A DNA stretch of 64,000 nucleotides, taken from Phylloscopus collybita (lineage: Eukaryota; Chordata; Aves; Passeriformes; Phylloscopidae). Positions 1 to 12,614 of the stretch are shown here, one piece after another. Every line of letters begins with the position of its first letter. Position 1 is the stretch's first letter. The notes under the pieces are model-generated. The model was not told the DNA's origin, did no database searches, and was given only the letters and a program-made list of their open reading frames with translations. Both the position numbers and the translations under genes were made by a program. The stretch lies in contig JAJNNQ010000075.1 in assembly GCA_027886175.1 (NCBI GenBank), positions 34,192,501 to 34,256,500 on the forward strand, written 5' to 3'.

Positions 1-55
1 CTTGCTGAATCAGTTGGAAAATGAGTACAGGAAGATAGAATTTAGTCTGAAATAA
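1..55 (+). CDS. Possible C-terminal end of an upstream gene (very uncertain)
   Basis: Frame 2 is open from the window edge for 17 codons (LLNQLENEYRKIEFSLK) and ends at TAA 53-55. The residues look like a charged helical C-terminus. In human the neighbour on this side is PPP1R42, which would be on the plus strand here, but I cannot match these residues to it. Frame 1 is closed within eight codons. An 18-codon open run in AT-rich DNA can occur by chance. An AATAAA lies near 512. Confidence 0.18.
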   Translation, partial: LLNQLENEYRKIEFSLK

Positions 56-3000
56 TTTTTTAACCATATTATATTTATTTTCTTTATTTCTTTGAAAGAC
101 ACGATAATAGATTTCAGTTTCTGGTTACGAATCAGTGGGTTATCTCACAGTAGTAACTTAAATATTACAAGTTTCTGTCATACACATTTAATTGTAATTA
201 TTTTCCACAAAGGTAAAATAATATTGAAGTTAATTCTCAGAAGTAAGTTAAGGCGTGAGGACCATTGGTGAAGGGTGATGCTGTGCATGGAATCACCTGA
301 AGAAGGAGAAATGGTCAGTTTTCATCATCACAGCTTACTTCTAACAGTCATGCTCCAGTTTCACCTGTGGGAATAGTATAGTTAAGTGTTTGGGACCTAA
401 TATCACTTCTTCCAGATTTTTAATGCTATTTTTAACCTAACAGTTTTATTATTTATCAGCTGAACTAGCCAACAAAAAAAAAAATCTTCATTTATATAGT
501 GCTGCAGATAAAATAAATAAATACATGCAACTGACATGGGTATTCTTTTGTAACTAAATCAGTAAATGTAGGATTCTATTTTACATTCCAGATAGAATTT
601 GTTAGTATGTTTGATAATTTAACTGAGCAACATCTAATGCTATTTTATTCTTGACAACTTATCCCTTTCCATTCCACGAGTTTTGTTTCTTCTGATTATT
701 TGTTCTGATTAAAAATAGCTGCCCTTCCATTGAGAAGGAAAGAGGAATTGCAAATCACAAAGCTGTTCTCTTTCAAATTATGGTTTTTGTTCATCATATG
801 ACAATGGATATATTCTGGCCTAAAAAAGAAACTGAATTTGTCCCATATATGCCCGTTATTTAACTTTTTTCTTTCTCAGAAAGCACAGAGCAGTGGAGCA
901 GTTAAAAACAAGAACTGCAGGAACAATGTACTCATTATTATAAAAAGTAATACTGTTGGTACTACTATAGCAGTACACTGTTAGTTTTCCAGTGAATAAT
1001 ATAGGCTTCTGGAATTTAGTGGGATACAGACTAATGCTCATGCCATAAAAATATGTTTGGGGTTTTCTAAATTCTTTTGTAAGATGGGTTTGTCCATACG
1101 CTCAGTGTTCTGTCAGCTTGCATGTCATCTCTATTAGCATCCTGTCTTTCGGGCCAGGCTGAATAAAACTGTGCTTTCCAGTTATCATTCCCCTTAGTCC
1201 TAAAAAAGGATGGAATGTGTGTGTACAATATCTTCTCTCCTGTAAGATCTTTTGCTGTTCCCTTTGAGACAAAGCATTCTGATTCTGCTTTACAGTAAAA
1301 AGCTGTTCAATTGTTAAGCTTCTTGGCTTGGCAAATATTTTTTTAGTATTATAAATATGTGGTATACAATCATGGCTCTGTTGAAATCCCTTTTGACCCT
1401 AGAAAGGCAAAAGGAGCATCTTCCACACTTGATTGAAATAAAATGTCTGTATTTTTATTATTTTACATATGTAAATTAAACAATTTAAGTGATTTTTTTT
1501 ACTGTTAGTCTAGAAGATTTTAGTCTGATTTCACAGAAAGGTTAGAAGAAACTGCAGTCAGATGGTGTGCATTTAGTATTTTCTAAAAGGTTGTAAATGG
1601 GACTTAGATGCTGAAGGTTGCTGTACCTTACAATTTCATGTGTAATTGCTGATCCTGAGATATATTTTAATCTTGTTAGTAGATGAATTCCATAGAAACC
1701 AAAGAGTCTTGGGAGTTAAAGGTTTGTGAATTCTTTAGAACAATTATTGGGAAGAAATCCCACAAACCTCAAAAAATAGAAATATTCATTCTCAGAGCTT
1801 ATGCAGATACAAAAAAATGACAAATCATAGTATTCTCTTGCCAGATCCACTGATCAGGGATATACATGGTGCCCACAAGTAAAAGAAGGAAATTTTTTCA
1901 AACTGAACAAATACCTGTATTGTTTAATTGAAATTCAGTATTGGGCCAAAGAAATTAGTGGGTTTTAATCCTAACTCTGTGTTAGTCAAATAAATTATTC
2001 CAACAGATGTTTCCTCTTCCCCTATACATACTAGGTGATGTTTGACCTTGGCAACTGAAAAACAGGCATTGAATACCTTTTTAACCTACATCTAAGATCC
2101 ACTGAGGATTGCATGCAGCTTGAACAATGAAAAAAGCCACTTATTACTAGATTACTGAAATATGTCATTAATCTTTCCTTTTTGATGATATAAAAACAAT
2201 AGCAATTTTATATTGAATTTTAAGTTAGTTTTGGACATACAGAGAAAATTATGGATATTGGCAGGAAGTAATTAAAAGAAACCAAATCACTTAACTATTT
2301 TAAAGATACCTAATACCTTCCAATGGGATACACCATTATTAATGTTCCCTGAGTAGAGAAGTTGTTGAAATTTTGACATTGTAAACTTAATCTGTAACCA
2401 GCAGTTTCTGCCCACATTGCCTTACTCATGGAATTAAATATTGTGGTGGGTATTTGTAGCAATTCAGAATGTGGTGGGAAAGTCACCTTTTGTCTCTCCA
2501 TCATATGTTATGGGATTAGCAATATGGAAATATCTTTAAATTATACAGTCAGCATGTAATAAATACTCTGGATTGTGCCAACTAATCATAAGTCACTCTG
2601 CTGCCACCATGCATATCATGTATATTTCAAGTTCTAGTCCAAAAGGAAGGAGCTCTCCCTCTTCTTAGGCAGATGCTTGTATGAACAGTGTATTTAATTA
2701 GTTAAATATTTATAAATGCCCTGAGTTGTGGTGATTTGTGTGGTCTGAAATCTACACGGGACAATGTATATTTGATTACGGGTAGGAATGTGCATGTTCT
2801 GCATGTATACTGGGCTTTTGTTTGTATGAATCTAACTAGCATTATAATAAATAGAATTATTAAGGCCTATTATATGACAGGTTTTTGGGGAGAAATGATA
2901 TTGAGACTATAGTGATACATACCCAAAACATAAGCTTTGCAAATGTATGCTTCACGTTACAGAATATGGCTCTCTTATTTGAAAGGGAGGTGGGGAAATA

Positions 3001-6000
3001 CATTACTCTGGGTGATCTAATTCTTGTTCACCTATCAATTTCAGCAAACATCTGAAAATGCAAAAATAAAAGATACCCTCAGTCTTAGCTGCAGGAGGAG
3101 AAATACAGATTTAAGATATAAACCCGTGCAGCTTTAGCTGTGCACCCTCAAGTTGGTTTTAGCAGCTGAAGAGCTTACAAGCACTCCAAATGCATTTAGA
3201 ATTAGGTGCATTAAATACTTAGAGATACCAGCTGGAGCGTTTTGCCAGAGCTGAAAGCATGTTTAGAACAGACATGGAGTTCCTTTTCCAGCAGCCTGTC
3301 TCACTGCCTTTCCTTGGTGATGGTGTTGAAGGAAAAATGTAAACAACATCTTAGTGAGGTCTAGAAAGTATCAATCAGCATTTAGTGCTGAAGGCTGTGG
3401 AAGAGAAATGTAAGGAATTTTCTTGTCGTTGAATTATTCAGCCATGACATAGGATATGAAAGGAGTCACCAGAGTGCTAGATAAAGTGTAAGGATAGAGA
3501 GATAAAGAGAAGTTCTGAAATTAAATAGAGCTGCTGAAGCAGAGCCATTTGAATGGAGGTCAGGTATTAGCAGTTCCTGGTTACTGTGGCCCATGTAAGG
3601 TCTCAGCAGGCAATTCAGCCAGTTTTAGTGGTTGGCTCCCTTTTTTTGTGTGTGTGTGGAGAATATGCACTACCTGTAAAGGTGAGTGTAAGTGCTTTTG
3701 CAGAGACATAATTAATATTACAGTAATCTGCACCTTAGTGGTATTTTTGGTATCCAGGTTTACAGCCTTGCTGAATGTGGTGGTGGATTATTCTCCCCAT
3801 GATCATTCATACTGTGTTCAGAAGGAAAAAGATAACTGTCATCACAAACATACAAGACACAAACAATGGAATTGTCTTCTGTCTAAACATCTTTCAGTAG
3901 TGGTAAATAAAAACAAACAAACAAACAAAAACAAAAACAAAAAACCAAACCAAAACAAAACAACAACAACAAAAAAAATAGGTCTGCTATATGCCAAATC
4001 TGTAGTACTTAACTCTGCCTTGTCATCCAGTGTCCTAAAGACAGTGATAAAAGGCATCCCTTTTTGCCCGTGCCTCCCCACTCCAGTTCTCTGTGCAGCT
4101 GCCTGTGCCCAAAGCTGAGAAGGAGTAAAGAACTAAAGCACACTGGCAGAACACATAACACGTGTACTGATAGACCTGTGCCCTCGAGAAGAGTAAATTC
4201 TGTTCAAACCACGGACAGAGAGCTTATCTGCTGATGAGCAGATTGCCAGCTAGACTGTGCATACTCCTACATGTCTGCCTGACCAGAGAGAGCATAGACA
4301 CGTTCTCGATGGGCAATCTGGCAGGAGCACATTTGCTTGCAATAGTCTGCTCCCTCTTCCAGGAGACAGGGGCTGTTTCCTAGACATTTAGAAGACCAAA
4401 TGGCACGTGTGACTTGTCAGCCAGTAGGTGGTCAGCACTTACCGGGGCACATCTGGGGCTGCAGGCTGTCAGATGCTCTCAAGAACATTGAAACCCAGAC
4501 TGTCTGAAACCTTCTCCATAAAACAGATGGATATTTAGATTGCTTTAGGTTGTAATATCATTACAACCTGAAGTCAGTAACAACAGTTACAACTGTAAGT
4601 CAGTAACATTTTAAACAGAATGCAGAATGAGAAGAGACTACTTAGTGACTTTAGTGTGAGTTGCATCTTGTAACTGGGCTCATCAAAACTGTATCAGGAA
4701 TGAAATACTATTTTAGGACGGTAAATAAAAAGCAAACTCAGGTCTTTGCCTATCTATTTTTCAGGTGTTACATGTTCACTCTAATAGTACTAGATAAACG
4801 AAACATTCAGTATGCAGTATTTATTTTTTTCCTATCCAATATGCAGGGTTTTTTTCCTATCCTTAGCTCTTTGCTCTCAGTACTTTTAAAGTACTGTTGA
4901 TAAAACTGTTGATAAAACCTCAAAACTTCATAACATTTTTGGTCTGCTGTATTAGCATTAAACATTTTTTATTCTGTAACTGACTGACAAAATTATAAAT
5001 ATCACTTTAATAACAAAAATATGAATCTAATTAGCAAACTGTTAAAGAAGTAATGCCGTGGTTTCAGGTTTTTAAAATACATAACTGCATGGGAGTTTGA
5101 AAAAGTAATTTGGGGTTAAAATAAAGACTGCTGCTTGAATAGGAATGTGTAAATAAATTCTGTAATTTCAGTATAAGTCTGTTGAAGTCAGTTCCAGTAA
5201 TCTAATTTACTGCAATGATATAAACACTCTTTCAATATTTGCCTTCCTGTATCCGGTCACACATTGTGTAGGCACACTCCCCTCTCTGAAAAGTTGAAAG
5301 CAGCTGCTTTAACAAGCCTGAGGTGAAAACAGTCACTGTGCCCTCATCTAGCAAGATGAGCTACTACATTTTGGAGGACAGCACTGCAACCCCTAATTCC
5401 TTAGTAGCAGCTATACATCCTCAAATTAATTTCCAGCACCTTGGGATGTATCCCATCCAGTTGCAAAGACTTGGATATGTCAGATTTACCTTAGTGGTTC
5501 CTAAATTGATCATCATCTACTGTTGGTAGAATTTCTCCCCACCAAAAACTGTTCCTAGGACCTAAGAGGTGTGAGACCATGTCTTACCAGTAAAGACTGA
5601 TGCTTTTAGAGCTTCCACAGTACTGTCAGTATGATAGAAATACCAAAAGGAAAAAAAAATATTAGACATCACTGCTCACATACCTCCCCTTGGTAATGCT
5701 CTTACCATAATCAGAATATATGTAAACACACAGTGTTTGAGTTACTGGTGCATAGCTCATATTTGAACTTTGAATCCATAGCCGATGAAAAAAACCTTTT
5801 TCTTAAATATCACATTAAAACCAGTGCAAGGTGTAAGTATGTGCAGGTATGAAGCAGTACACAGCACTGCCTGTGATACAGCTTTAAAAGCCATACAGTT
5901 CAAAATTCTGAGATAGACAGGAGAAAAAAAAGCCAGAAAACTCAGTGTTCAAGATGTGCCTGTTGATTTTTCAGGATGAGGACTCAGATGTGATCTGTTA

Positions 6001-7450
6001 ATATGGAATAATATGTAATTGTATTCAGAGTGTAACTAGTAAAAGCAGGTGCAACTGAAAGGCTCTCTTTCCTGTTTTACTTAGGAGTTTTTATCTCAGT
6101 GTGGTGTGGAAAGTAGCTATACTGACTAATAGAGCTCTGAGGCAAAATGATTAATTATATGAAGCTGATTACTTAGTCACAAAATGATAAAGGTTATATA
6201 TTGTAACTGAATAATTTTTACTTTGCTAGGAAAAAAAACCAGTGACAATTTATTTTAAGTCACTTGGCCGTGAAGAATTCTAGGAATTCACTGTTAAAAA
6301 AGTTGTATTTGAACCTTACCTCTTCAATCAAACAACGCTGTAACCACAGACTACAGAAATGACTGACTACATCTTTCTCTTAATTCTGAGTGGAATTAAT
6401 TGCTGCATCAAAACTAAGATAAATCCAAGCCAGCTGTGAAATGATTCATGTAATAGACTAATACTTTAAATCAAAAAGAGTTTTGAATCAATAAGCTCTT
6501 CCTTTCTTAGAGAGTTAATATGTTAGACTGCCATAGTAATCACTGATTACATGTCCAGTAAAGTTGGGTATAATCAGGTATACACATCGTTTGTAGGAAA
6601 ATGTTTTGGAATAAAAGACTGAATCTTATCTGATTTCATTTATATGAGAAATTGCTTTGAATATTAATAAGATTTTTTTCCTTATGTGACTTGAAAATTA
6701 AATGTATTTGACACACATTTATGTAGGAAAAAAATGTTCATGCCATTTTTGTCCATGGAAAAAGTAATTTTTGTAATGAAGGAATGTACAATACCCCGAA
6801 TAGACAGATTCTGTCAATTCAGAATATTCTGTTTCCAGGTTTGGCACTGGGAAGAAAAACAAAAGGGCTTTCACTGCAACACACTGCAACAGCCAATACC
6901 CTTGCAATAGTTAAAGATCTATTTTTCTCATCAGCAGCATTTGATAACACTACTTTTTGTAGAAATGTTGAGTGCTCCCGGGAAGTGTTAATGACCAGGG
7001 GAGCAATAGGTGCTTTGGTGTGGTTGTGACATGAAGATCTCACCTGTCTCCTCTGATCTCTCTGATGTAGGTTGAGGAGGAATCTGAAGTAACGTCAGAA
7101 AGAGTTTGAATTCTAAAAGCCAGAAGTTACAGAATGTGAAGATTTAGCCAATATTCATTTTCTCCCTCAAAGCTTACAAAGAAAGATATTGGTGTCTCTT
7201 TGGATGTGTTATCTGTGTCCTTTTAATCTCAAAACCAGATAAAATTAAGTATGTTGAACTTAACACTTTTAAGAACATTCAGAAAAATAAGGGGACTTCC
7301 TATTTATTCACGAGCAGTGCTTTGTCTCAAAAGCATGTAAAAGCATCATCACATGCTAGGCTAAACTGTTTGCCTAATTCTTAAACTTCCTGAAGACATG
7401 AACTGGTTTTAGCCAGTGCCTGACTTAGTAGCTGCTTCTTTTCCTATGTG
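56..7450. other. AT-rich intergenic DNA, no gene recognised
   Basis: There is no exon with splice signals and recognisable protein on either strand. The open frames are short and without homology that I recognise. The longest (3549-4118) runs through an A-rich simple repeat around 3904-3980. Small structures include a 10-bp inverted repeat with a 3-nt loop at 4547-4569 and a doubled TGTTGATAAAAC near 4892-4917. The block at 4180-4500 is less AT-rich than its surroundings but is not identified. Confidence 0.6.
3899..3981. repeat. A-rich (CAAA)n/(CAA)n simple repeat
   Basis: The tract is almost only A and C with CAAA, CAAAA and CAA units. It generates a spurious lysine/asparagine-rich open frame on the plus strand and a phenylalanine-rich one on the minus strand. 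Confidence 0.85.
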
Positions 7451-7454
7451 ATAC

Positions 7455-7597
7455 TCAAGAATTTTTTCTCAACACCCTATCTAAACTTCCACTGGTGCAA
7501 CTTCAGCCCGTTTCCTTTTGTCCTATCACTTGTTACAGAGAAAAAAACAGCCCCCACCTGTCTACAACCTCCTTTCCAGCAGAAAGAAGCTATTAGC
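7455..7597 (-). mobile_element. CR1 LINE fragment (3' region), antisense
   Basis: The stretch reading ...GGTGCAACTTCAGCCCG, TTGTCCTATCACTTGTTAC and CCCCCACCTGTCTACAACCTCC matches the antisense of the avian CR1 3' region as I know it. It is 5'-truncated, diverged and lacks the terminal octamer repeats. CR1 is the dominant non-LTR retrotransposon of birds. The element does not overlap a gene. Confidence 0.75.
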
Positions 7598-8211
7598 ACG
7601 TGATTTTTGAGAAGATCTGTAGTCCTAAAAAATAATTTCCATCATCTGGATTTTTCCAGGTTCTGGTGAATAATGTGGAACAATTAGCACAGGAGGCACG
7701 ACAAGATTAATGATGTCTGTGCTGATTAATTTTTTGATTGGGAGTATCATTCATTAATTTAACTTCAAATTCTGTTTGTTTGGTTGCTTTGCACTAGTTT
7801 GAGTAATTAAATAAGTGCTTGAGACTTCTGATATACAAAAATTCCAATCGTACAGATAAGGAAAGGAAAGGCCAGATACAAATTGCCCCTGGGAAAAAAA
7901 CTTCCCTAAGGCAGTTTCTCTGTGTGAATGGCAGGTCAACGTCTTGTGCTTGTGGCCGTCTCTGAAATAAGAAAGGAATTTTTCCTGAATAAGGAAACCA
8001 GGATCTGGCTTTTTGCATGGAATGTTTTGTGTATTTTGTTAACATTTATAAAGATAAAGATGATTTGGTACAGATGATTAAAATACATTTAACTCCTGCA
8101 TGCATTCTCCCCTTGAATAACAAGATCTTCATTATAAAACCCAAGATTTCCAAAGCTAAGACAGTAAAGGAGTGGTACTGCAATGAGGAGGTGCCAATGC
8201 TTCTGTTAAAG

Positions 8212-8778
8212 TGTCATGGTTTAACCCCAGCCAGCAGCCAAGCCCCACACTCCCCCCGTTGGGATTGGGAAAACAATTGGCAGGGTAGAAGCTGGAAACT
8301 CACAGGTTGATATAAGGACAGTTTAATAGGGAAAGCAAAAGCCACACATGCAAGCAGGGCAAATCAAGGAATTTAGTCACCACCTCCCTTGGGCAGTCAG
8401 GTGTTCAGCCATAGCCAGGAAACCAGGGGCTCATCATGTACTGTGGTTCCTTGGGAAGGCAAATGCCAAACATCCAAACATCCCTCCGCTTCCTCCTTCT
8501 TCCTCTACTTCAGATACTGAGCATGATGTCATATGGTATGGAATATTCCTTTGGTCAGTTGGGGTCACCTGTCCCAACTTCCATGTTGTCAGTTCCCATG
8601 TCCCCGGTCTCCTCGCCAGCATGGCAGTATGAAAAGCGGGAAAGGCTTCATGTCTGTGTTAGCACTGCTCAGCAATAACAAAAACATCTCTATATTAGCA
8701 ACCCTGTGTTCAGCACTAATCCAAAATGCAGCCCCATACCAACCACTGTAAAGAAAACTTCCCCAGCCCAAAGCAGCA
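8212..8778 (-). mobile_element. Solitary endogenous-retrovirus LTR (ERVL-like), minus strand
   Basis: This is a 567-bp block with TG...CA ends. Read on the minus strand it opens with TGCTGCTTTGGGCTGGGG and closes with GGGTTAAACCATGACA. It holds an ATTAAA polyadenylation signal followed by ACTGTCC and the GGTCAGTTGGGG/CATATGACATCATGCTCAG block of a common avian LTR family. TAAAG (8207-8211) and TAAAA (8779-8783) flank it as a probable 5-bp target duplication with one change. No internal retroviral genes are adjacent, so it is a solo LTR. The ERVL rather than ERVK assignment is from memory of the family. Confidence 0.8.
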
Positions 8779-11439
8779 TAAAAAGCTGGTGAGTCATTTG
8801 CCTTCAAAATCAGAACATTCCAAACACAAAGCTCAGATGTGTAGCTCTTAGTCCCTCACTGAAATCAGTACTAACCAAGCATGATACTTCTTGTTCTAGC
8901 TGTAGTCATCAATGATACTCAGGTCGAGAAAGACAGAAAAGCATATATTAAAAAAAAAAAGTTGATTCTTTAGGCAGTTTCCAAAGAAGAATGTCAAGAG
9001 TCTTGGTGAGCATGTTCACAGTGTCAGCTGCTGATTGCTGACTCAATGCAGCACATTGGGAACTTACCTCCTGATCTCCATGTCATGATGTTGTCTTTGC
9101 ATCTTACACTTCCCTCTGCCTTGCACACACCCATTTAAAACTATTTAATGGATTGTTCGTCTTTCTTAATGTGGGTTGTGCTGTGTAAGCCACCTAGAGC
9201 ATGGCTTATTTTTCATAGTTTCTGGATTAAACATTAATTAACAGTAATTAATTCAGGTCTTCAATGTTTTATTTATCATACTGTCTTGTACAATAAATAA
9301 AACATTGAAGACCTGAATTAATTACTGCCAATAAAACATGTGCCATGGAATTTCACACAGAGAATCCCACAGCCAAGCAACTCTTGTCTAGCTAAAGAAA
9401 CCCTTAGAAAAGTCTTGATAGCATGGTCTAACACTTATGTAAACACCTCCCTCCTGAATGGAGCGCTTCTGATACACACTTTAAATATATTTTTAAAGTA
9501 ATACTACTGAGAAAATTCTATAAAACCTATATTGATACACTGTAATATGGCATATTTAACATAACTGGAATATATTATGGTTCTACAGTACACTATCAAC
9601 ATGGCATTTGAAAAAAGAGGGAAAAAGTATTTAATTGGAAATCTTCAAAATATTTGCTTCAGTTTGGAATCCATTATGCCGAGATTTCCCCAAGAAGCAA
9701 AAGTTGTGAACTGCAACTTATTTTTATTCTCCTGTGGCTGTGTCCTGCCTTTGATTTGCTCTCAGGCTACAGCTGGGATCTGTGGGACCTGACCAGATAC
9801 AATCTGTGTGTGGCTTCCTGCCGGAGCTGTTTTAGTCAGACAAGCAATGTTTCTGCTAGTCTGTCAGAAGCACCAATAACTGCTGCACCATACCAGCAGG
9901 CAAGCACACTTGAGAAATCCTTATACAGAAATGGGAATGGGAGAAAATGAACAAATTGGAAAGAAATACCCTGAATGTTCGTGCTGAATTGTAGCCATAA
10001 AACCAGAAACTAATTTGACATAAAGGGAGCAGAGTGTACCTGGAAAAACATCATTCTATCTCTGGTAGAACTTCTTCTTACCTAAATCACACTGGAAATC
10101 TGGCTCTTCTGTAACTCTGGCATTTCTCAGATTTGATATATACTGTGGAAGGTAAGGCAGGAAAAGTAATTTTCAGTCATTTATCTGGGAAAGAAGAAGA
10201 AGAAACAGCTGCAGCCATTTGTTACAGCTTTAGATTTAAATAGAGAGTTGACACAAGAAAATAATCACTTTGTGCTTGTAACGGAGGAGGCGTCATCTGA
10301 TGGGAGAAACTCTTGGTGGAGCGAAGAACAACTATTTTTGCATTTCTATCTCTTTGGGTTTTTAAAATATGTTTGAAGAACCCCTTTTTTGGTAACAAGG
10401 CTAACAGCCAGAGCAGTGTCTCCAAACACTGCTCAATTTCTTACCATGCAATCTCCCTAATCACACTCTGCAGTAAGGTGTTGTCTAAAGATGGTAATGG
10501 GAGTTCCATCACACCGCTTCTCTTCCATCCCCTTCTATTGGATCTCCTGCACTGAGGCAGAAGTCTGTGTACAGTGGGAAATTAAAAAAAAAATACTGTG
10601 TCATTAATTGAATCAGAGCAGAGAAGAGCACAGCACTCACAATCTAAACGCACAGTTTAGGGTGGCTGAGAAGTCTCATAGTGGTGGGACACCTGCTGTT
10701 AAGTTCTCTGTCAGTGACTGAGATATGGCCTAGTGAGGAGAAGTCCTCCTTGAGTAAGCACTTTTTAGGTGGGCAGCAGACCTCAAAACCTCCTTGGGGT
10801 GTGGGAGAGCTGATCCCCAGACTTGTGTGCTGGTCTCAGTGTTTGGCACTTACAAGAGTACAGAGGATCCCCAGTGGAGCTGAGGGTGGAAGGCCAAGTG
10901 GCTCTGCTCCCCAGGGAGTCTGGGGTCAGTTCTTCCACACACCACAGAGTTTTCAGTACAAGCTTAAGGATATGTTCAAGAACTGCTTGTTTGAGCCCCA
11001 GAGGCTGACTGAGCAGTGGGATATCTGTCGAGTGCATTTTTAAAGAGGTTTTTATTGCAGAAAGGATTCAGCAATGCTTACTTGGGCTGGAGGCAGCCCT
11101 GGAAACCTTGGGGCCAAAGAACACATGGTTTAGCAGGGCTGCTTGGAGGCTCCTCCAGTATCCTCCAGAGAACCAGTGTCTTCATTCTTTTGCACCCTGG
11201 AGGCCAAAGGATGATCTGTAGTGCTGGTGAAGTCCCTCGCGGCCGTGTACACACTGACAATAGTAGCTTTTGTCAGGGTAGCTCCTGATGGCTGAAGGGA
11301 AACCCCGACCGAGGCTGCCAGCACCAGGTAAAGGTAAACGCTGAAGCACAGTTTCAGTACTTAAATTTACAGATGAATTTAAGTACCTAACTTAGAATTA
11401 GTGCTTAAATTCAGAACCTGTAGAGCAGCCCGACGGCAT
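8779..11439. other. Intergenic DNA, no gene recognised
   Basis: Several open frames of 60-120 codons exist (for example 10681-11043 plus), but none shows a domain, splice structure or familiar residues. A perfect inverted repeat at 9241-9328 is listed separately. GC content rises from about 10.7 kb toward the CpG island. Confidence 0.55.
9242..9327. repeat. Perfect 34-35-bp inverted repeat (hairpin)
   Basis: The left arm 9242-9275 is the exact reverse complement of the right arm 9294-9327. One further pair (9276/9293) extends each arm to 35 bp, leaving a 16-nt loop that could add three more pairs. The arms are AT-rich (about 74%) and contain CAGTAATTAATTC and CAGGTCTTCAATG. No gene or known repeat family overlaps. 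It could be a foldback element, a recent inversion-duplication, or a small-RNA precursor. Confidence 0.95.
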
Positions 11440-12518
11440 TCCTTGCCATTCAGCCCTCTCCGGCCCGGCAGAGGCAGCTCCTCGGGGCTGTGGATGCCAG
11501 CCCGAGGGCAGAAAGCGCGGCGGGGCCTCGGGGCGGTGGGGCCGGGCGGGGCAGGGTCCCAGCCCGGGCAGCCCCGCCCGTCTCCCCCTGCTCGGTGCTG
11601 CCGGAATTCTCGGGCCGGAGAGTTTGGCTGGGACGCGCCGGCGGCTGCGGCGGGCGCTCTGCGGTGCTGCCGGGCCGGGCCGGGCCGGGGTGGAAGGCAG
11701 GTGTCCGGCTCCCTCTGCGCCGCTCCCGCCCTGCCGGGTCCTCACTCGTCTCGTCCCTTCCCGGGACTTCCAATTATCGCTAAAGTTTAAGCCCTTAATT
11801 TTCTTGGCTGCAAACCTCGTAACGAATCGCCCAGACTTTGTTTTTCCACTGCTCCCGAAGCTTGATTTATTGTGTCTCTCTTATCGCACAATCGGGCTTC
11901 GTTAAAAATGTTATTCTGGGCTAATTCCATCCCCCGGTATTTATTTTGACTGTCCCTTCTCATTAGCGTTACTGATTTTTAATCGCTCCCCGTTCCCTGT
12001 TAAATCCCCTCTCTGCCCGCCCGGGCTCGCCTCATCCCGTTCGTGTTTCCATCCCGTGTGGGTCGGTGCCCCGGAGCGGTGCCCGGGCAGCCACGACCCG
12101 CTCCCGCCGCGGCTGCGGGACGGAGCCTCGCCCGGGGGAGCCCGCTCCGCCCGGGAACATCCGCGAGCCGGAGATGCGGCGGCGGAGCGAAGAGAAAGGG
12201 CTTGCTTTTAACAGGGCATCGCCTGAGCTCCCAGCCCAGCGATTAAATTTCTCTCCTCCAGCAAAACCGTTACTTTATCCTAAGAAAAACAGCGCGAGCG
12301 GGGCGAGCGGCGGCGCGGGGCGGCGGGACCCGCACGGACCCGGGGCCGGGCGCGGGGGAGGGCGGGGGTCGTGGGGAGCGTGAGGCGATGCCGCCCCGAC
12401 AGCTCCGTGATTGATGACCCACCCGCCCGGGAAGGGGCGGTCGCTGTCGCCGAGGCTGGAGGAGGGAGTCCGGAGGCCAGGTGCGACACAGCCCCGCCGC
12501 ACCCACCGGTCGCGACGG

Positions 12519-12614
12519 CTTATAAACACCGGGGCGGGACGGGACGGGACGGGACGGGACGGGGGCGCCGGGAGGGGCCGCGCCGAGCTGGAACCTCCGC
12601 ACCGAGCGGGAGCG
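12519..12614 (+). promoter_or_regulatory. TCF24: TCF24 core promoter and putative non-coding exon 1
   Basis: A TATA box (CTTATAAAC, 12519-12527) lies in the CpG island. A start about 25-30 bp downstream would fall inside a (GGGAC)n tract at 12536-12565. A strong donor, GTAAGT at 12615-12620, follows, so exon 1 is inferred as roughly 12550-12614. The next acceptor is just before the TCF24 coding exon. The TATA box and donor are visible. The exact start is inferred. Confidence 0.6.
12536..12565. repeat. (GGGAC)n pentanucleotide tract at the TCF24 start site
   Basis: There are about six tandem GGGAC units ending in GGGGG. The four or more closely spaced G-runs could fold as a G-quadruplex on the plus (coding) strand, at or just after the inferred transcription start. 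Confidence 0.9.

Noticed and set aside
3549..4118. 189-codon plus-strand open frame
   Set aside because: It crosses an A/C-rich simple repeat that supplies poly-lysine/asparagine. No domain, splice structure or conserved residues.
4547..4569. 10-bp inverted repeat with 3-nt loop
   Set aside because: Perfect but short. It is expected by chance at this scale in AT-rich DNA, and nothing else supports a function.
8017..8807. Cluster of 60-97-codon frames on both strands
   Set aside because: Mostly inside the solo LTR (8212-8778). They are not retroviral genes; LTRs do not encode these products.
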